The notes below the pieces were generated by a model. That model searched no databases. It was not told the DNA's origin and saw only the letters and a program-made list of their open reading frames with translations. This document shows positions 1-15,047 of a stretch of 64,000 nucleotides of DNA, in pieces. The DNA comes from Hyaloscypha bicolor E (Eukaryota; Ascomycota; Leotiomycetes; Helotiales; Hyaloscyphaceae), in NCBI RefSeq assembly GCF_002865645.1, contig NW_020194685.1, positions 3,397,499 to 3,461,498 of the forward strand, read 5' to 3'. The position numbers and the translations under genes were made by a program. Each line of letters starts with the position of its first letter. The first letter of the stretch is position 1.

Positions 1-2094
1 TAAATATTTTAAAATAGATATAAAACTAGAAAGAAAAGTAGTTATAAAATACTATAAGTAAAATAGTATTTAGGAGATTGAGAAAGCTACTAATATTATT
101 ATATATATTCTAGAATTACTAGAATTAGAAAGAATAAAATATATTTCTTTTATAAAAGACTAGGAAAAAGTATTTAATAATAGAGACTTTTCTTAATCTA
201 AAATAAAGCTTATTACCTTTAATTCCTTATATATCTTTTGAATTTTTCTTCTGACTATTATTTATAATCTTTAGAGAATATTATTATTAGACTATTATTC
301 TAGAAATCGGACGAGCTTTACTATTATTTATTTCTTATTATTATCTAATTACTATTACTAGATAATATTCTTAATATATGAAATTCTATTACTAGATCTT
401 GGAAATCAAATATAAAAGATCTCTTTTAATATAAAAATAAATAGAGAATCGAGAAGTTATTTTATAGATTCTTAATTCCGAACTATAGTAATAGATAGTA
501 ATTATATTTAGAATTAGAAAAAGAAGAAAAGAAGAAATATGGCCTTTTATATATATTTTATTAAGATAGGAACTTTTTAGAAGCTCTATTTGTTTTTTTA
601 ATTAGCTATTCTTATGGCTTATACTAGTCTAAAGCTTGATTATAATATCTATAGATCTTGATTTTAACTTAAACTACTATTATAAGTTTTCTTATAATAT
701 TTAAATAAATTTCCTAATTAGAAGTTATATATAAATAAAATAGCTAAACTAGAAGTCTTATAAAAGGAAAGGGAAACCTTATTAAACCTAATAGTTATTT
801 CCGAAAATACTTAATAATATATAATTCTGGGAATTTATTAGATATTAGATAAACTAGATCTATTTATTTAAAGCCTATCTTATATTAGAAAACCTATTTT
901 TTCTTTAATATAATTATAGCTGTTTCTAAAACTTATATTAAGGCTTAGTTAGTATATTATATATTCTTATTTCTATATAAAGAGAACTTTTCTTATATAG
1001 AACCTATTCCCTAATTAAGATACCGTTTTATTACCGGAAACTAATTACTTTTTTAAAAAGCTAGTATAATTTACTAATTCTTACTATTAATTTATTTCTT
1101 ACTATTAAATATTATCTAAATAATTCCTATATTCTTAATACTAATTCGGAATATCTAATCTTTTTATATTCTATATTAACTTTAATATTAATTATTTCAA
1201 ACTTAATAATAATACTATAAATCCTATTTATATTATTTTATAGTTCTCTTTTCTATATACTCTAATATTTTTAGTATTACTTTTATTAATATAAATATTA
1301 CTTTAAAGTCCCAAATAACTAAATAGTTTTATATTATTTAAAGTCGATTCTAATAAGTACTAAATAAATATAATTAGCTTTCGGAAAAGATATAGATTAG
1401 TTTTAGAAGAAGTAATATCTTATTCTGAGTTATTTCTTAATTCTATTATTTTAATTCTTTTTCTATTAATACTTATTTTATATTTTCCCTAATATTTTTA
1501 ATATATTTATATATCTTATCTTTTATATATTTCTTATATTATTTCCCTTCTTTTATACTATTTTTTAAGTTAATAGGAATATTTCTAAATAAATAAAGAA
1601 TTGGAATATACCTATATTATAAAATTTTTATTATTTTCTTTTATATTTTAATATTTTAAATACTATTACTATATTTATATTTTTATTATATTACCTTCTT
1701 ATTTCCCTATTATTATTATTTAGTTTAACCTGCCTTAATTATTTCCTTAATTATATTTCCTTAGATATATATATTTATATTCTTTTCTATAACAGAAGCC
1801 TAATTCTATATTTTATCTTTTATAATTATTCCTAATTTATAATTATATTACCTTAAATATATCTAATTATTATATCTACTTTCTCTATTATATATATTAC
1901 TATTTTAGCTTTATTTTCTTACTAGAAAGAAAGAAAAACTCAAATATATATAATATATTTATATAATCTAAGACTATTTTAATTTACTTTTTATTTTAGA
2001 ATATATTTAAAAGAAATTCTTATAATCTTAAGAACTTTTAATTCTATAACCTATAACTATTATACTAATAATACCTTTATAATCTATTAAGAAT
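1..2094. other. RIP-mutated A+T-rich DNA, no gene recognised
   Basis: This stretch is almost pure A/T with very frequent TAA and TAG in every frame and almost no CA/TG dinucleotides in places, as expected of RIP in an ascomycete. No open frame of useful length and no recognisable protein domain could be read. It may hold the 5' LTR of the Copia remnant that follows, or an older element, but no LTR boundary could be matched. Confidence 0.7.
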
Positions 2095-5000
2095 AATAAA
2101 ATGGCCAAAAAATAGATTTCTTAAATTAGTAAAGTATAGTAGCTAGTTCTTATAAGCTATAGTATTATTAAAAGCCTATAGATTAATAGTATTAAAGTTC
2201 AGAGTATTAAAGAAGCTTAGGTAGTTATAGAAGGCCTACTAATACTAGAAAAGATAGCTATAATTACCGAATTTAATATAAATATTCTAGATAAGCTAAG
2301 TAGTATATATAATAAGCTCTTGAAATAGAAAACCTTTATTAAAGATAGAACTAGACTAGGATTAACTAAAGAGAAGCTAAAGAACTACTAAGCCAATAAT
2401 AGGGAATTCGAAAATATTATTAAAGGCATTTCTAAAGATAGATAAGAAAAGCTTAATAAGATTAAGACTATAGTAAATAGTCTTAATACTAAGGATTAGA
2501 ATAGAATTATACTATATAGTAAAGCTTTTAGCTAATATATTAATAATATCTATAATAATCTTAGTAAGAATATTTATAAGAAGTTATATTCTTTCTTTAA
2601 AATAAAAGCTTTAGTATATAAAGCTATTTAGTTAATTAATAAAGCTACTTTGGAATATATTAAGGATAAGAAATATTAGAATACTAGTATATTTACTAAA
2701 TTAGATATTACTAAGATATTTAAGTATACTAAAGCTATTTTGGAATATAAAGAATTAGAGTTTAAGCTACTATTAGCTAATAATCTTAAGGCTAGATAAT
2801 ATATTTTTAATACTTCTGGAATCCTAATTAAGAAAGTTTATAGTAATAAGCCTTTTCCTGCTTTCCGAAATAAGCCTAAAGAATAGGCCCCTATTATGAT
2901 TTTAGCTTTAACTTAACCGGATCTAGCTAAGAAAAATAGAGCTAATTTAGTAGAGCCTAGTAAGAAAACTACTAGTAAAGCTAGCGGAACTAGTATAACT
3001 AGATAAGAAGAACCTAGTAAGAATAGAAAATAAGCTAAGCCTAAAACTTCTAATAAATAGTAGAGATCTGAGTATTAGATCAAGTATAAGATTAGTAAAC
3101 TAGAAGAAAGTAAAGAGGAACTCTCTATTTCAAAAAGAAAGATACTATTTAAGAAGACTTCTATAATTATATCTAGAACCAAGAAGTAGAAAACCAAGGA
3201 TATTAAATCCGGAGAACTTAATAAAGGCATCTAGTATACCTATAAGATACTAGCTAAATAGAAGTTAATACTTGCTTAATAGGATAAGTATATCTTTAAA
3301 AAAATATATAGTAGTATTATAAGACTTATCTTTAAGCGAAAATATTATAGAATTAATAATAGATTCCTTAAAGCTCCTTATATAATATATATTTAGTAAC
3401 TTACTAATACTTTCTCTATTAATATATAAGAGATCGAGAATACTCTAAAAGTAATTACTAAGATCTATAAAATTACTAAAGGCAAGAAGTATATTTCCGT
3501 TATTTGAGTAAATAAGAAGATACGAGATTTCTTTTTTAAGAACCAGGAAATTAAGAAGTATAAATATAAGTATTATATTTCCGATTAATTCTGCCCTAAT
3601 CTATAGCTTTAATTTAATATTATAGTTCCTATTCCTGAGTCTAGTATTACTAATCTGGGTACTAATAGCCATATTTATAAAAAGGATTATTTGAAATAAA
3701 TTAAGAAGCTTGGTATTTAAGAACTTTTAATAGAAGAAATAGAGATACTATAGTTCTATCTCTAAAAAGATAATATATTAATATATAGAAATCTTAGTAA
3801 TAGCTACTTTATCTTAGCCTTTTAACTTTTAATAATAGATCTATTAATATAGCTCGGATTTTATAAGATATTAAGTAAGTATTCTATTTACCTAGTTATT
3901 TACTCTTAGCTAGTCTAATACTTTATTTCTGGAAACGTTAATTATAATTAGTATAAAGGCAATACTAAAGATCTAATTACTACTAAAGCTTTAAATAGCA
4001 AATTCTATCTTAATAAAAAGTATTAGAATATTAGCTATATTTTCTTTATAGACTATAAAAAGACTACTATCTTTAGTAAGAAGTTCTTTAAAGATATTAA
4101 TTACTCTTCTATTTCTAATAAATTTAAACCGGAAATAGCTAAGGAAATAGGTAAATATTTACTAAAAATAATAGAAGAAAAGATTCCAAGTATAGTTTAT
4201 TTAACTAGATAAATAAATACCTTTAACTAGATAATTTATAAGTCTGAAATTATAGGAAAGTATTAATTCTCGGATAATATATAAGTTAAAGAATAGCTTA
4301 ATAATAATTTACTACTTAATAGGCCTTTTGCTATAGTTCCTATAAGTCTAATTATTATTAAGAATAAAATATATAAAAATGAAATCTTTTATAAGATTAT
4401 TAAAGCCTCTTATTTAGAGCTTTCCCTTTTTATTAAAGGTTAATTTAAGAATACTATAGATAATATAAAATTCGAAGAAGCTATCCGTTTAGAATATATT
4501 AGTATAATTTAGAATATAATTTATTATAATAAGCCTTCTTAATATCTTATAGTAAAGATAGAAATTAAATAATAATTAAAAGTAAATACTAATTAATATA
4601 GAGAACTATATCGGATTTAATATAAGAATATAGCTAAGCAAGTTCGGATTATTTTTAAGTAAGTTCGGAAATATAAAATAAGACTATTTAAGGGTAATAA
4701 GTCTTATTTTAGGTATATAGAAAAGAAATTAGATTAACTAATAGAAGAGGATCCTGAATATTTTATTATTTTAAATTCTAAATAGGATTTTTCTATTATT
4801 TTTGGTACTTAAGAAACAAGTACGAATAAATAGGGGATTAGATATAGTATAGTAGGCTATACTTATTAAAAATCATATTATTTTAGCGGTTTTAAGATTT
4901 AGGTTATATAAGAAAGCTAGTTTTTCTATAGATTTAGAGAATAATTCTTTATAAATATTTAATTAATTAAGCTTTTATATACTATATATTATTTATATTT

Positions 5001-7430
5001 TACTATTTATACTTTTAATTTATTATTTTATTATTAAGTTACGTTTTGTATTCTAGTATACTTTATATGAGTTTTTGTTTTATTATAGTTTTTCTTCTAT
5101 ATTAGGTCCTTCTAATTAGATTATAGCAGATACCGGAAAGTAGTTTACTAATAAGAAGTTTGTTTAGTTTATAAATACTATAGGAACCAAGGTTAAGATT
5201 ATTTTTATAAAAGCTTATAATTCTATTAGAATTATAGAATACTACTATAGCCCGATCTAATATACCTATTTTATTATTATAGCTAAAGTTAATGGAATTA
5301 ATAAGGATACTATATTCTAAATAGCTTTTAAGGCTATTAATAACTTTATAGGACCTAATAGTATTATCCTAACTCTTTTGGTTTATAGTACTTTATCTCG
5401 AATAATTGAATATAATACTTTATTACCTACTATATTATAGTAATTAGTAGTATTTAAAAAGGTAATAGTAGAAATTCAGAAGCTTTAAGCTAAATATTAA
5501 ATTACAAATACTTTAAATATCCGAAATAGTCCTAGTATTACTAATATTTATAAATTATCCCTGAATTCGAATATTCTTATTTAATATAAAGGGAATACTA
5601 GTTAATCTAGTAGTTAGGATAGACTATATAAGCTAGTAGCTATTAATAGAGAGAACTATATACTAGCTCTATTATATAGTAATACTACCTTCTATTCGAT
5701 TTCTATAAAGCCCTTTTATATAGGGGATATTAAAGTTATTACTAATGGCCCCGAACCTGAATCTGTTCCCGAATCTAATAGTAAGGCCAAAGGTAATACA
5801 AGTATAATTCCTCCTGTTATTCTATTAAAGTATAATAGAAGATACCCTTATAAGACTCCGGATATTACGGTATTCCTATAGAATAATAAACTATATAAGA
5901 ATTCCCGTTAAGTTAAAGTTACTAGCCTCCTTAAAAAAATATATTTAAGGTTATTTCCAGATCTCAAGTACTAAAAAAGATATATATCTTTAACTTCCGG
6001 TTTATTAATAAGATTAAGAATAAGAATACAGAGAAAGAGCTTAAGAAGTTAAGACTAGTTATCTAAGCTTATAATAATAGTAAGAAATATATAGTATTAA
6101 TATAATTATTTATTATCTAATATATTAGCTAGAGAATTATTCTTAATATTATTACTATAATAATAGATACTATGAAATTATATTTATATAATATTTTATA
6201 AGCTTATATCTAATTAATAATTTTACTTAATTATAATTTCTATATTAACTCACTTTATAAGCTTACTAGAGAGCTAAATCTAAAAGACAATTCTATTCTA
6301 AAGGTTATAAAACTACTATATAATATACTAGAAGCTAGAAACTACTAGTTCAAGACTTACTATTCCTACTATATTAATAAGCTCTTTATAGAATAGTTGA
6401 CTTATAACCCTTATCTATTCTATAGTAAATAACCCTTCGGAATTATTAGCCTTTAAACTAATAATACCCTATTTATTAGAACTAATAATTTTATAAAAGT
6501 AGAATAACTAAAGCTCTATAAGGCTAAGTTCTTGGCTAAAAAACGTAAATCCCTTACTTTTAATTATAATTTCAAATTTAATAAAGATATTATTTATATA
6601 GATATTACTAGAATTACTCTTATATAGGAATACTAGTATAAGAACCTCCGAACCGTTTCTATAAAGAATATTACTACTATAAGTAATAGAGGTACTATTT
6701 ATTAAAATCTCTCTATTAAGGACTAATATATTACTTAATATATAAGAGAAACATATATTATATTAGTCTATTAACCAGAAGCTTTATATAATCTATTAAT
6801 TATTATTTAAGCTATTAAACCCTCGGAAACTAATATAAAGGCACTTAATAAGTATATTTAATAGTAAATTAAGAATACTACTAGAGGACTAAGATTTATA
6901 AAGCTAGTAAAGAAGTCCTTATATTTAATTATTTTTATAAATACTTTATTTATAAATAATAGAGATCTTTTTTTTAAATTAGATATATTCTAGTTCTAGT
7001 AAATAGAACTAGATATACTAATATTATTTACTAGTTCTCTACTAAATATAAGAGAGTTACTAGAAGTATTCTAGCTTTAGAACTCTATAGTATAGCTTAT
7101 GGTTTTAATATAGGTACTTTAATTAAATCTATAATTAATAGAATACTAGAAATGGAACTACTATTAGTTATCTATACGGATTTAAAGTTATTATACGAAT
7201 ATCTCGTTAAATTGGGTATTATTCGAGAGAAATGCCTAATAATTAATATAATATATTTTTGCCAGGTATATAAATAATAAGAAATTATAGAAATTAAGTA
7301 GATTAAAGGAAAATTGAATCCTATTAATTCTATAATAAAATCAAAGCTAATAAATACTCTCAAGTACCTAATTAATATAAATATCATATAATTAGATATA
7401 GAGAAATAGGTCGAGTATAGATAAGATAGA
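2095..7430 (+). mobile_element. RIP-degraded Ty1/Copia retrotransposon remnant
   Basis: Reading through the stops on the + strand gives a Copia-like order. A possible gag begins at the ATG near 2101. Integrase-like sequence lies near 5.1-5.5 kb (ADTGK.FTNKKF, then AFKAINNFIGPNSI). RT-like sequence lies near 6.0-6.7 kb (KKLRLVI.AYNN, LKVIKLLYNILEARNY). RNase H-like sequence lies near 7.13-7.42 kb (LVIYTDLKLLYEYLVKLG, LKYLININII). Integrase before RT is the Copia arrangement. Glu/Gln and Trp codons have repeatedly become TAG/TAA, so nothing can be translated. The RNase H part also leaves a meaningless antisense open frame. Family-level assignment is inferred from these motifs; LTR ends were not located. 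Confidence 0.7.
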
Positions 7431-7670
7431 AAATAGGTATATGAGATGAGAGAATATTATAAGAGGAGAAGTTATATATAAAAGGCTATAGCCTTTAATA
7501 TATAAACCAAACCTTAGAAGTAATATAAATATATAAAGTATTTGGGAAATCTGGTACTAGGCCGGATTAGGGAATTTATATATAATTAGAGGGAGATACT
7601 ATTTTTTGCGTTTTTAGAGAGTTTCTAGTATTAGTATAGCTATTTCTCTGGGAATTATATATATAGTTAC

Positions 7671-7742
7671 GAGATATGAGATATAGGATATAGGTAATAG
7701 GTAATAGGATATAAGTAATAGGATATGGGATATGGGATATAG
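7671..7742. repeat. GGATAT/GGTAAT-type microsatellite
   Basis: Degenerate short tandem repeats of GGATAT, GGTAAT and related 6-mers run for about 70 bases just downstream of the Copia RNase H remnant. They probably lie in the 3' LTR or just beyond it; the LTR boundary itself is not resolved. Confidence 0.6.
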
Positions 7743-7989
7743 TTATATAACCTCGCATCCTATTAGTAACTCGACTAGTAGACTAGACCCCTTTAGGTTT
7801 AGTAGATTTAGAAATTATATATTAATATTATAATATTATAATTCCTATTTCTAAATAATAACTTTATTAATCTTATATAAATAGTATTTCTATACCTATA
7901 TAATAGTATTATATATTCCTAGTAAACCGATAATTAATATAAGCTTTAATATAATAGCTTACTTATCTTTCTTTTTAGTTAGGATAATA

Positions 7990-10900
7990 ATATTTGATTT
8001 AATTATACTATTTCTGAGCTATTTAATTAATTTCTGGGCCTTTTTAAGCTTAATATATATATTCTCAAGTTATTTCTTTATAGTAAAGACTTATATATTA
8101 AAGGCAGCTATTTAAGCTATTTTATTACTAAATTCCCGGGCCTTAAGCTATATAATTTTAGTTTTATAGAAATTTCTAAAAAGTTTTCTGATTTCTTAAA
8201 TAGTATTATATACTAATTTATTAATATTTATAGGATATTATTTCTTTAATTTAGCCTTTAGAATTATTTACTAGCTCTTGGTTTTAGATTAATACTTTAT
8301 ATAATAATTACTACTTAATATTGCGTATTTTCTAGTTATAATAAGTATTTTAATACTAGTTTAGCTACTTTTATTATAGTTAGAGTTTTCTTTATTACTA
8401 GAAGTTTTTTTATTCTTAGTTTTTTTATTATTAGAATTCTTATTATTATCTAATGCCTTATATTTCTTAAATAAGCTAGCCTTATTCTTTTTAACTTTTT
8501 TAGTATTTGGCTTTATAAAATTAATAAGGAAGTTCTTATTAGTATTATTTATTTCGCCTATTAAATTATTAGACTTATTATTACTAGTAACTAAAATTTT
8601 TATTTTATTATTCTTAAAAGATTTTACTAAAATATTTTTTATAATAATCTCAGGTATATTTTTAAGAATAATACGAGCTATATTTTATATATTAACTTAT
8701 TTTTAAATAAGGAAATTACTATTTTTATTTATAAAAATAGTTTAGCTAATAATTATATTAATAATAGTAATAGCTACTAAACTTGAGATATTACTATTAT
8801 TACTTAAGTTATTTAGGATCTAGTAAATAGCCTTATTTAGTCCGGCTATAAATAATATATTACTGAGATTTCTTATTTGTTTTATTTTTATTAATAGTTC
8901 TATTAAGGTAATAGTAATAATATAAATAATTAAGATTATAAAGATTAAAGTAATTAGAAAGGTTTTTCTTAATTTTTAATAATATTTCGAACTAATATAA
9001 GCGAGTATTTACTTTTAGTTTAGCTTTAAGAATTTACTTTTTTTTATAATTTACTTAGGTAATAAAGTATAATCTAATATAGTAAAGAAAGGTATTTTGC
9101 CTAGGTTTCTAGGAAAAGAAATAGGTACTAATATAGTAAAATAAAGGAAATATACTAGAGTTTAAATAAAACCCGGGAAATATCTAGATTTTTCTTTTCT
9201 TTTTCTAGTTATAGAGGCCTTATTATTAAGGTTTATTATTATCTGAGTAATTTTTATTAAACTTATTTTCTTTAGTATACTAAATCTATTTATTTAGCTA
9301 GATAAGAAGTCTTACTTTACTAGGGTTTTACTCGTGAAATTTATATAATTTAAATACTAAGTTTTTAAAGTTTAATATAAGGTATTATTTATTATCTATA
9401 TTCTATTTCTTTTATTTAATCTTATAATAAAGCTTATTATAAAGTATTTTAAAAAAGAGAATCTTTTTGACTTTCTATTTAAGTTTATTATTAATTTTAA
9501 TAAAATTAGATTCTTTATTAGTTTGGCTAGATAATAGGTTAATAGGATTCTTATAAAGTTTATTTATTTAAAAAATTAGTCAAATCCTATATAATAGAAA
9601 AAGATCTAATTAATATAAATAGCCGACTATTTTATTAATCTTAAATAGTCTAGTAAGAAAGTAGTCTAATTTATTAGATAAATAGTTCGTTTTTTATATT
9701 TTTTTAATTATATAAACTATATTTTCTAGACTAAAATCTGGTTCTTACTATTTCTTATTAGCTTACTTGGCTTAATACTTCTAAGCTATTACTATATATT
9801 CTCGGATATAATTAATAATAATATTAATTCTCTTAGCCTATTATTATATTTCTTCTTAATTAAGTTTTTTTCTCAGTATTTTAAACTCTATTATTAGTAG
9901 TATCTAATTAAAGTTTAGCCTGAATTCATATCTATAGTTAATTATTAAGGGAAATAGGCTAGTTAATTTATATAGGCAAGTAATACCTATAATATTAAAT
10001 ACTAGAAATAAATTTACCTAATTATTCTAGAAGTAATTAATAAAGAAATAAAGTCAGGTATTAATAATCTAGTTAATAATTTCTGTTTATTTATTAGTTT
10101 AGGTATATTCCGTAATTAAGAGCTTTAGCTTAGTTCTAGTTAATCTTAATAGTTTATTTATAAAGTCTGAAATGAATTAGGGTTCTTAATTACTTATAAT
10201 AATAAGGAAAAATCCTCGAAATTACTAGATATAGTAATAGAATAGGCCGGTAATAATTCTAGCTATAGTATTCTTAGTTATTAGTAAGCTTATATATTAT
10301 TTAAATAATTAATTAACTATAATAAATATATTATTATATTTCTTATTTATAGAGCCAGAAATATAGAAGTCTATAAATAAATTATCTTATATTTTTAGAG
10401 AAATTAATAATAGATATAATAGGTCTAGTATTTTATTTCTTGGCTTATAAAACTTTTAATATTTATAATAGTTTACTATAAAGTAATTAATATTTATAGA
10501 GAGAATAAGCTACTAGTAAAGTCTCTAAACTAGGATTTTTATCTTATTTTAACCGGGATATATAGTAATTATTATATTATAAATATATTATATAAGCCTA
10601 GTTTATAAATTATTATATTTATCTAATATAATAAGTCTTTTATTATAAAATATATAACTATTTAATATTTCTTATAGATTCATATTTTCCCGGACTTTCT
10701 TATATTTGTTTTTTAGAACTAGATTCGTCTAATTAGCTTATAGAATTTTAATTATAATAAATAGCTTATTTATTTCTTTTATTTTAGTAAAAGTATAAGC
10801 TATATCTATTATTTTAGTAAAAATAAGAATTAGATCTAATAAGATAACTTATCTAATTCTTTTAGCTTTCTTGGCTTATTTTTAGGTTAGTATAAGCTTG

Positions 10901-13900
10901 TTTTTTTAGAATAAGATATTAGTAATAATATTATTTTTACCTGGCTAATAAGTAATCTAGTAATAGAATTATAATAGGAAATTTATTTATTAGATTTATT
11001 ATTTATTTAAGAGTCTCTTAGTACTAAAATACTCGGGAGCATTATAATTAGTAATAATTAGAAAATTAGATAAGCTAATTAGTTCTATTTACTATTTCCG
11101 GAATTCTTAGATAATAATAAGAAGTTTCTTATTATAAACTTTATAGTAGCTTTTGGTTTCTTAAAGAGCTTTAAAATAAAATAAGACCGGGTATTATTAT
11201 TCGTTTTCTAGGCTTTTTTAAGAGAATATATTTATAGTAATTAGATCCAAATAATTAATTTCCAGGCGGGTTTCCCTATTATATTCAAAATAGAGAAATA
11301 TAGGAATAGAGAGAAATAGATTTTTAAGCTAATTAAAGGCATCTAGCTAGGTTTTATTAAGTATAAACTTTAGTAAAGTATTTTTTTTTAGTTAGATAAT
11401 TTAGGAAACAAGAAATATATTTATAGGCTTAGATAAACCCATAATAGAAGTTATAAAAGCCCAAAAATAATTATATCTTTCTTTTTATTATAGGTTAGTA
11501 CTAGTTTTAAATAATAGAGGTTTTAGTAGGATTTATTTATATACCTTAATCCGAGATAATAAATCCTAAGAAAATTATCTTAGAGATTTCAAATTCGTAT
11601 TTATAAATATTAATTTATAATCCGGTATTCTAGAGCTTTTATAAAATTATTCTAATATATTATTAATACTTTTTCTTATTTTTAAAGAAAATTAGTATAT
11701 TATTAATATAGGCTAAATAAAAGTCATCTAAATAGTTTATTAGAATAGTATTAATATATTACTAGAAAATTACTAAACTATTATAAAGTTTAAATAATAG
11801 AACTACTAGTTTAAAGAATTTATATCTTATTCTAAAAATAGCTTATATTATAGAAGCTAGTTCTATATAAATTCGGTTAAAAGTATATTAAATATCTAAT
11901 TTAGTAAATACTAATAATTTAGCTAATTAGTTAAGAGTTTTAGTAATAAGTAATAGGAAATAATAGTTCTTTTTTATTATAGTATTTAGTTATTAATAAT
12001 TAATATAAAATTATAAGCTATTATTTTTCTTTTTAATAAATAAGACTAGTAATAAGAAAAAGAATTCGAATAGCTTAATAAAACCCTTTTTTTAGGTTTT
12101 TAATAAGATATTCTTTTATTTTTTCGAGTTTACTAAAGCTTATCTTATAAAAATAAACTATTTTTATTAAAGGATCTAGTTTATTAAAACAGAGCTTATA
12201 ATTAAAGAGTCAAAACTAGAGAAGCTTATTTACTACTTTCTTAGAGAATATTCTAGCTATATTATATAGCTATATAGGAAGAGATATCTAGAGCTCTTAA
12301 AGTTCTTTAGGATTAAAAAATAATATATTACTAAGAGTATTAGATTTATTTATATTTAGGAAATATATTAGGTTACTAGTTTAAGTATAATACCCGGTAG
12401 GCTATAGTATTAGTTATTTAATTATTATAAGTAATAGTAGATATTTCTTTAGTTTATAACCCTATTTCTTAAATATATAATTAATCTTATTAATAATAAC
12501 TAATTTAATTAAGTTACCGGGGTTTTTAGTACTTAATTAGAAAGTAGCCACTCTAATAAAATAGTAGGAATAGTCTAGTAACTCGACTATTTCGAGAGTA
12601 GTAAGGTCTAGCTTTTTCTTTCTTATCTAGTATTTAGCTTTTCTTATAAGAAGATCTTATAAAGAAATAAGAAATATATCTTTTTGCTTTTTAGATCTGG
12701 TTTTACTAGTTTCTTTTAAAATTCTAGTTAGAATATTTTTAAAGTAATTAGCTTTTTAATATTTCTTATTAAAATATTAGATTTTCTAAATAAGATCTAG
12801 CTAATTTATCTCGTAGTTCTTTAGCTAATAAAGTTAATTCTATTAATAGCCTAATAGAATATTATATTTTACTAGCTATTTTCTTTCCAGAATTATATTA
12901 TAAGAACTAAGATTAGTAATAAGCAGGCATTATTAAGTTTAGAAATACTAGTTAATAGCTAGATCTATAATAACTAGATATTAAATAGCTTTATTAGGTT
13001 ATTTATTAAAACCTTATAAGAAAATAGGGGTTTTAAGTTTATATAAGAATATTTATAGTACTTTTATTAAAGAGTAAATATGCTTTTAGTTAATTAGAAT
13101 ATATATATTTACTCCGGTATTTACTAAATACTAGAAAGTTATAATTTTGCCTTTCTAATATACTTAATAATTAATAAGGAACTAGTTCCTACTAATTAGC
13201 TAAATGAGATCTATAAGTTCTTAGTAAAATTCTTATTCTAGAAAGGCTATTTCTATATCTAGAGCTAGACTTTTCTCGACTTATTAATATTATATTTCTT
13301 ATTAGATAATAAGTAAAAGTTAATATTTTTATTATTTATTCCTAAATTATTAGCTTTCTCTAAATAATTCTCTTTAATAAATATAACCTTATTAGAGTTA
13401 GGATAAGTACTTTTTATATATTTAGGCTTTTTATAGCTATAATAATAAAGACTTTTTAGCTAGTCTAGTTTCTTTTTAAATTCTCGGTAAACTATTTCTT
13501 TTAGTTATAAGAATACTAGTTACTAAGATTAATTTATTAGATATAGGATTACTATAGCTTCTTGAATCCCGGTAGGCTTTTTAGCCCGAGATAATATTTA
13601 ATAATAAGTAGTTTTTATTAGTTATTTTTCCTGGAATTACTAATTTTTAATTAAGAGAAGCCTATTTTCTTATTTTATATATTATTTAGTAAGGTTCCTA
13701 GAAGTATTAAACTTCTTATTACTTAAGCTTTTAAGTAACTCGAGATTTATTTTATTTATTAAATTATTATATTAGTTATCTAGTAACTTTCCTAATTTTA
13801 TTATTAAATAAGTAAACTTTATCTAGAATACCGGAAATAGCTTATTTCTTTATTTCAGGTACTAGTATACCTCTTTTATTTCCTAGTACTTTATTTCTTT

Positions 13901-14860
13901 ATTTTTACTATAAGTTTATTAGAGAATCTTAAAGATTTATTTAGTAATTAAGATCTATCTAACTAATTCAGGTTCTAGTTAATTACGGATAAAGTTACAG
14001 GTATTTCTAATAACTAGTTATATTATATAAGTAATTTTTAGTAATTTACTATTAAATTTAGAAAAGTTCTATATTAGTTTATTTCTTATATTAAATATCT
14101 AATTATTAATCTAGTAATTATTCTTATTTATAAATAGGACAGGATTCTTAATTTTAATAAGCTATAATTAATTACTATAAACTAAAAGTAAGAAAGAGTC
14201 TTAGTATTAGTTCCTAAATAGTTCTCCTAATAGAAATCTATAATATTCCTAAATATCTGTCTATTTAGATCTCTACTTTATTACTTCTTTTTATATTAGT
14301 CTTTCTTTTATATAAAGTTAACTAGTAATTACTTCTAGCTTATTAACTTTTTTAGTAAATTAGTTAATATATAAATAAAATTTCTAGTAGTATTTCGCTT
14401 ATTTATTAGTTATAAGGCAGTATTTATTAATAAAGTTATTTCATATAAGTAATCTCTATTAGGCCTTATTTATTTTCGAAATATTTATACTAATTTTAAG
14501 TTCCAAGTTAGCTAGCTATTTCTTAATATTTTTTTCCGAAATAGTATTATAATAGCTTTTCTAGTAATATAGGTTTATAATATTAAAGTCCGGCTTCTTT
14601 ATTTTATTATACTAGGGCCTCTTATCTAATATATTTATAGTAATAGTACTTGGTCCCGGGCTATTTATAGTAGCTTTAGAAGAGATATTAGTTATAGAGA
14701 TAAATACTAAGTAAGTTCTTCTTATTTAATATTAGTAAACTATAACTAATTATTATCTTATCTAATTTTAAGTTAGTAAACTAAAACTAATTATTATCTT
14801 TTCTTATTTTAAATTAGTAGACTATTACTAATTCTTCCTATATTAGGAAAGAGGGCCGGT
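7990..14860 (-). mobile_element. RIP-degraded Ty3/Gypsy retrotransposon remnant
   Basis: On the - strand, ignoring stops, a Gypsy-type RT active-site segment is readable near 11,640-11,740 (INYLDDFYLAYINNILIF, where the usual YIDD/YLDD aspartates are partly Asn, as RIP would produce). A zinc-binding integrase-like segment (KTYYI, NNYYISRLK) lies further downstream on that strand near 10,520-10,700. RT before integrase is the Gypsy order, and the orientation is opposite to the neighbouring Copia remnant. The 14.0-14.9 kb part would be the gag end. No LTR pair was located, so the stated ends are approximate. Confidence 0.6.
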
Positions 14861-14887
14861 TCTTTTACTCTTATTAGTATTAAGGAA

Positions 14888-15047
14888 ATATTATCTGCTC
14901 TAGTTAAGGATTAGGCTTCGAGATTAACCGGATTATAAAGAATAATATCTTTCTTCTTTTATATTAGCAGAGGACCGACTACTAGAAGGAGGATATTATC
15001 TGCTCTAGTTAAGAGTCAGGCTCCGAGGTTAACTAGATTATAGAGGA
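14888..15047. repeat. Direct duplication of about 57 bp
   Basis: A block starting ATATTATCTGCTCTAGTTAA at 14,888 is repeated at 14,993, 105 bases further on. The copies differ mostly by C/T and G/A changes, as expected of RIP acting unequally on two copies. It lies at the right edge of the A+T island and could be a subterminal repeat of the Gypsy element. Confidence 0.65.

Noticed and set aside
7172..7387. Small open frame on the - strand in A/T-rich DNA
   Set aside because: It is antisense to the Copia RNase H remnant, made of Ile/Tyr-rich codons; the + strand gives recognisable RNase H sequence.
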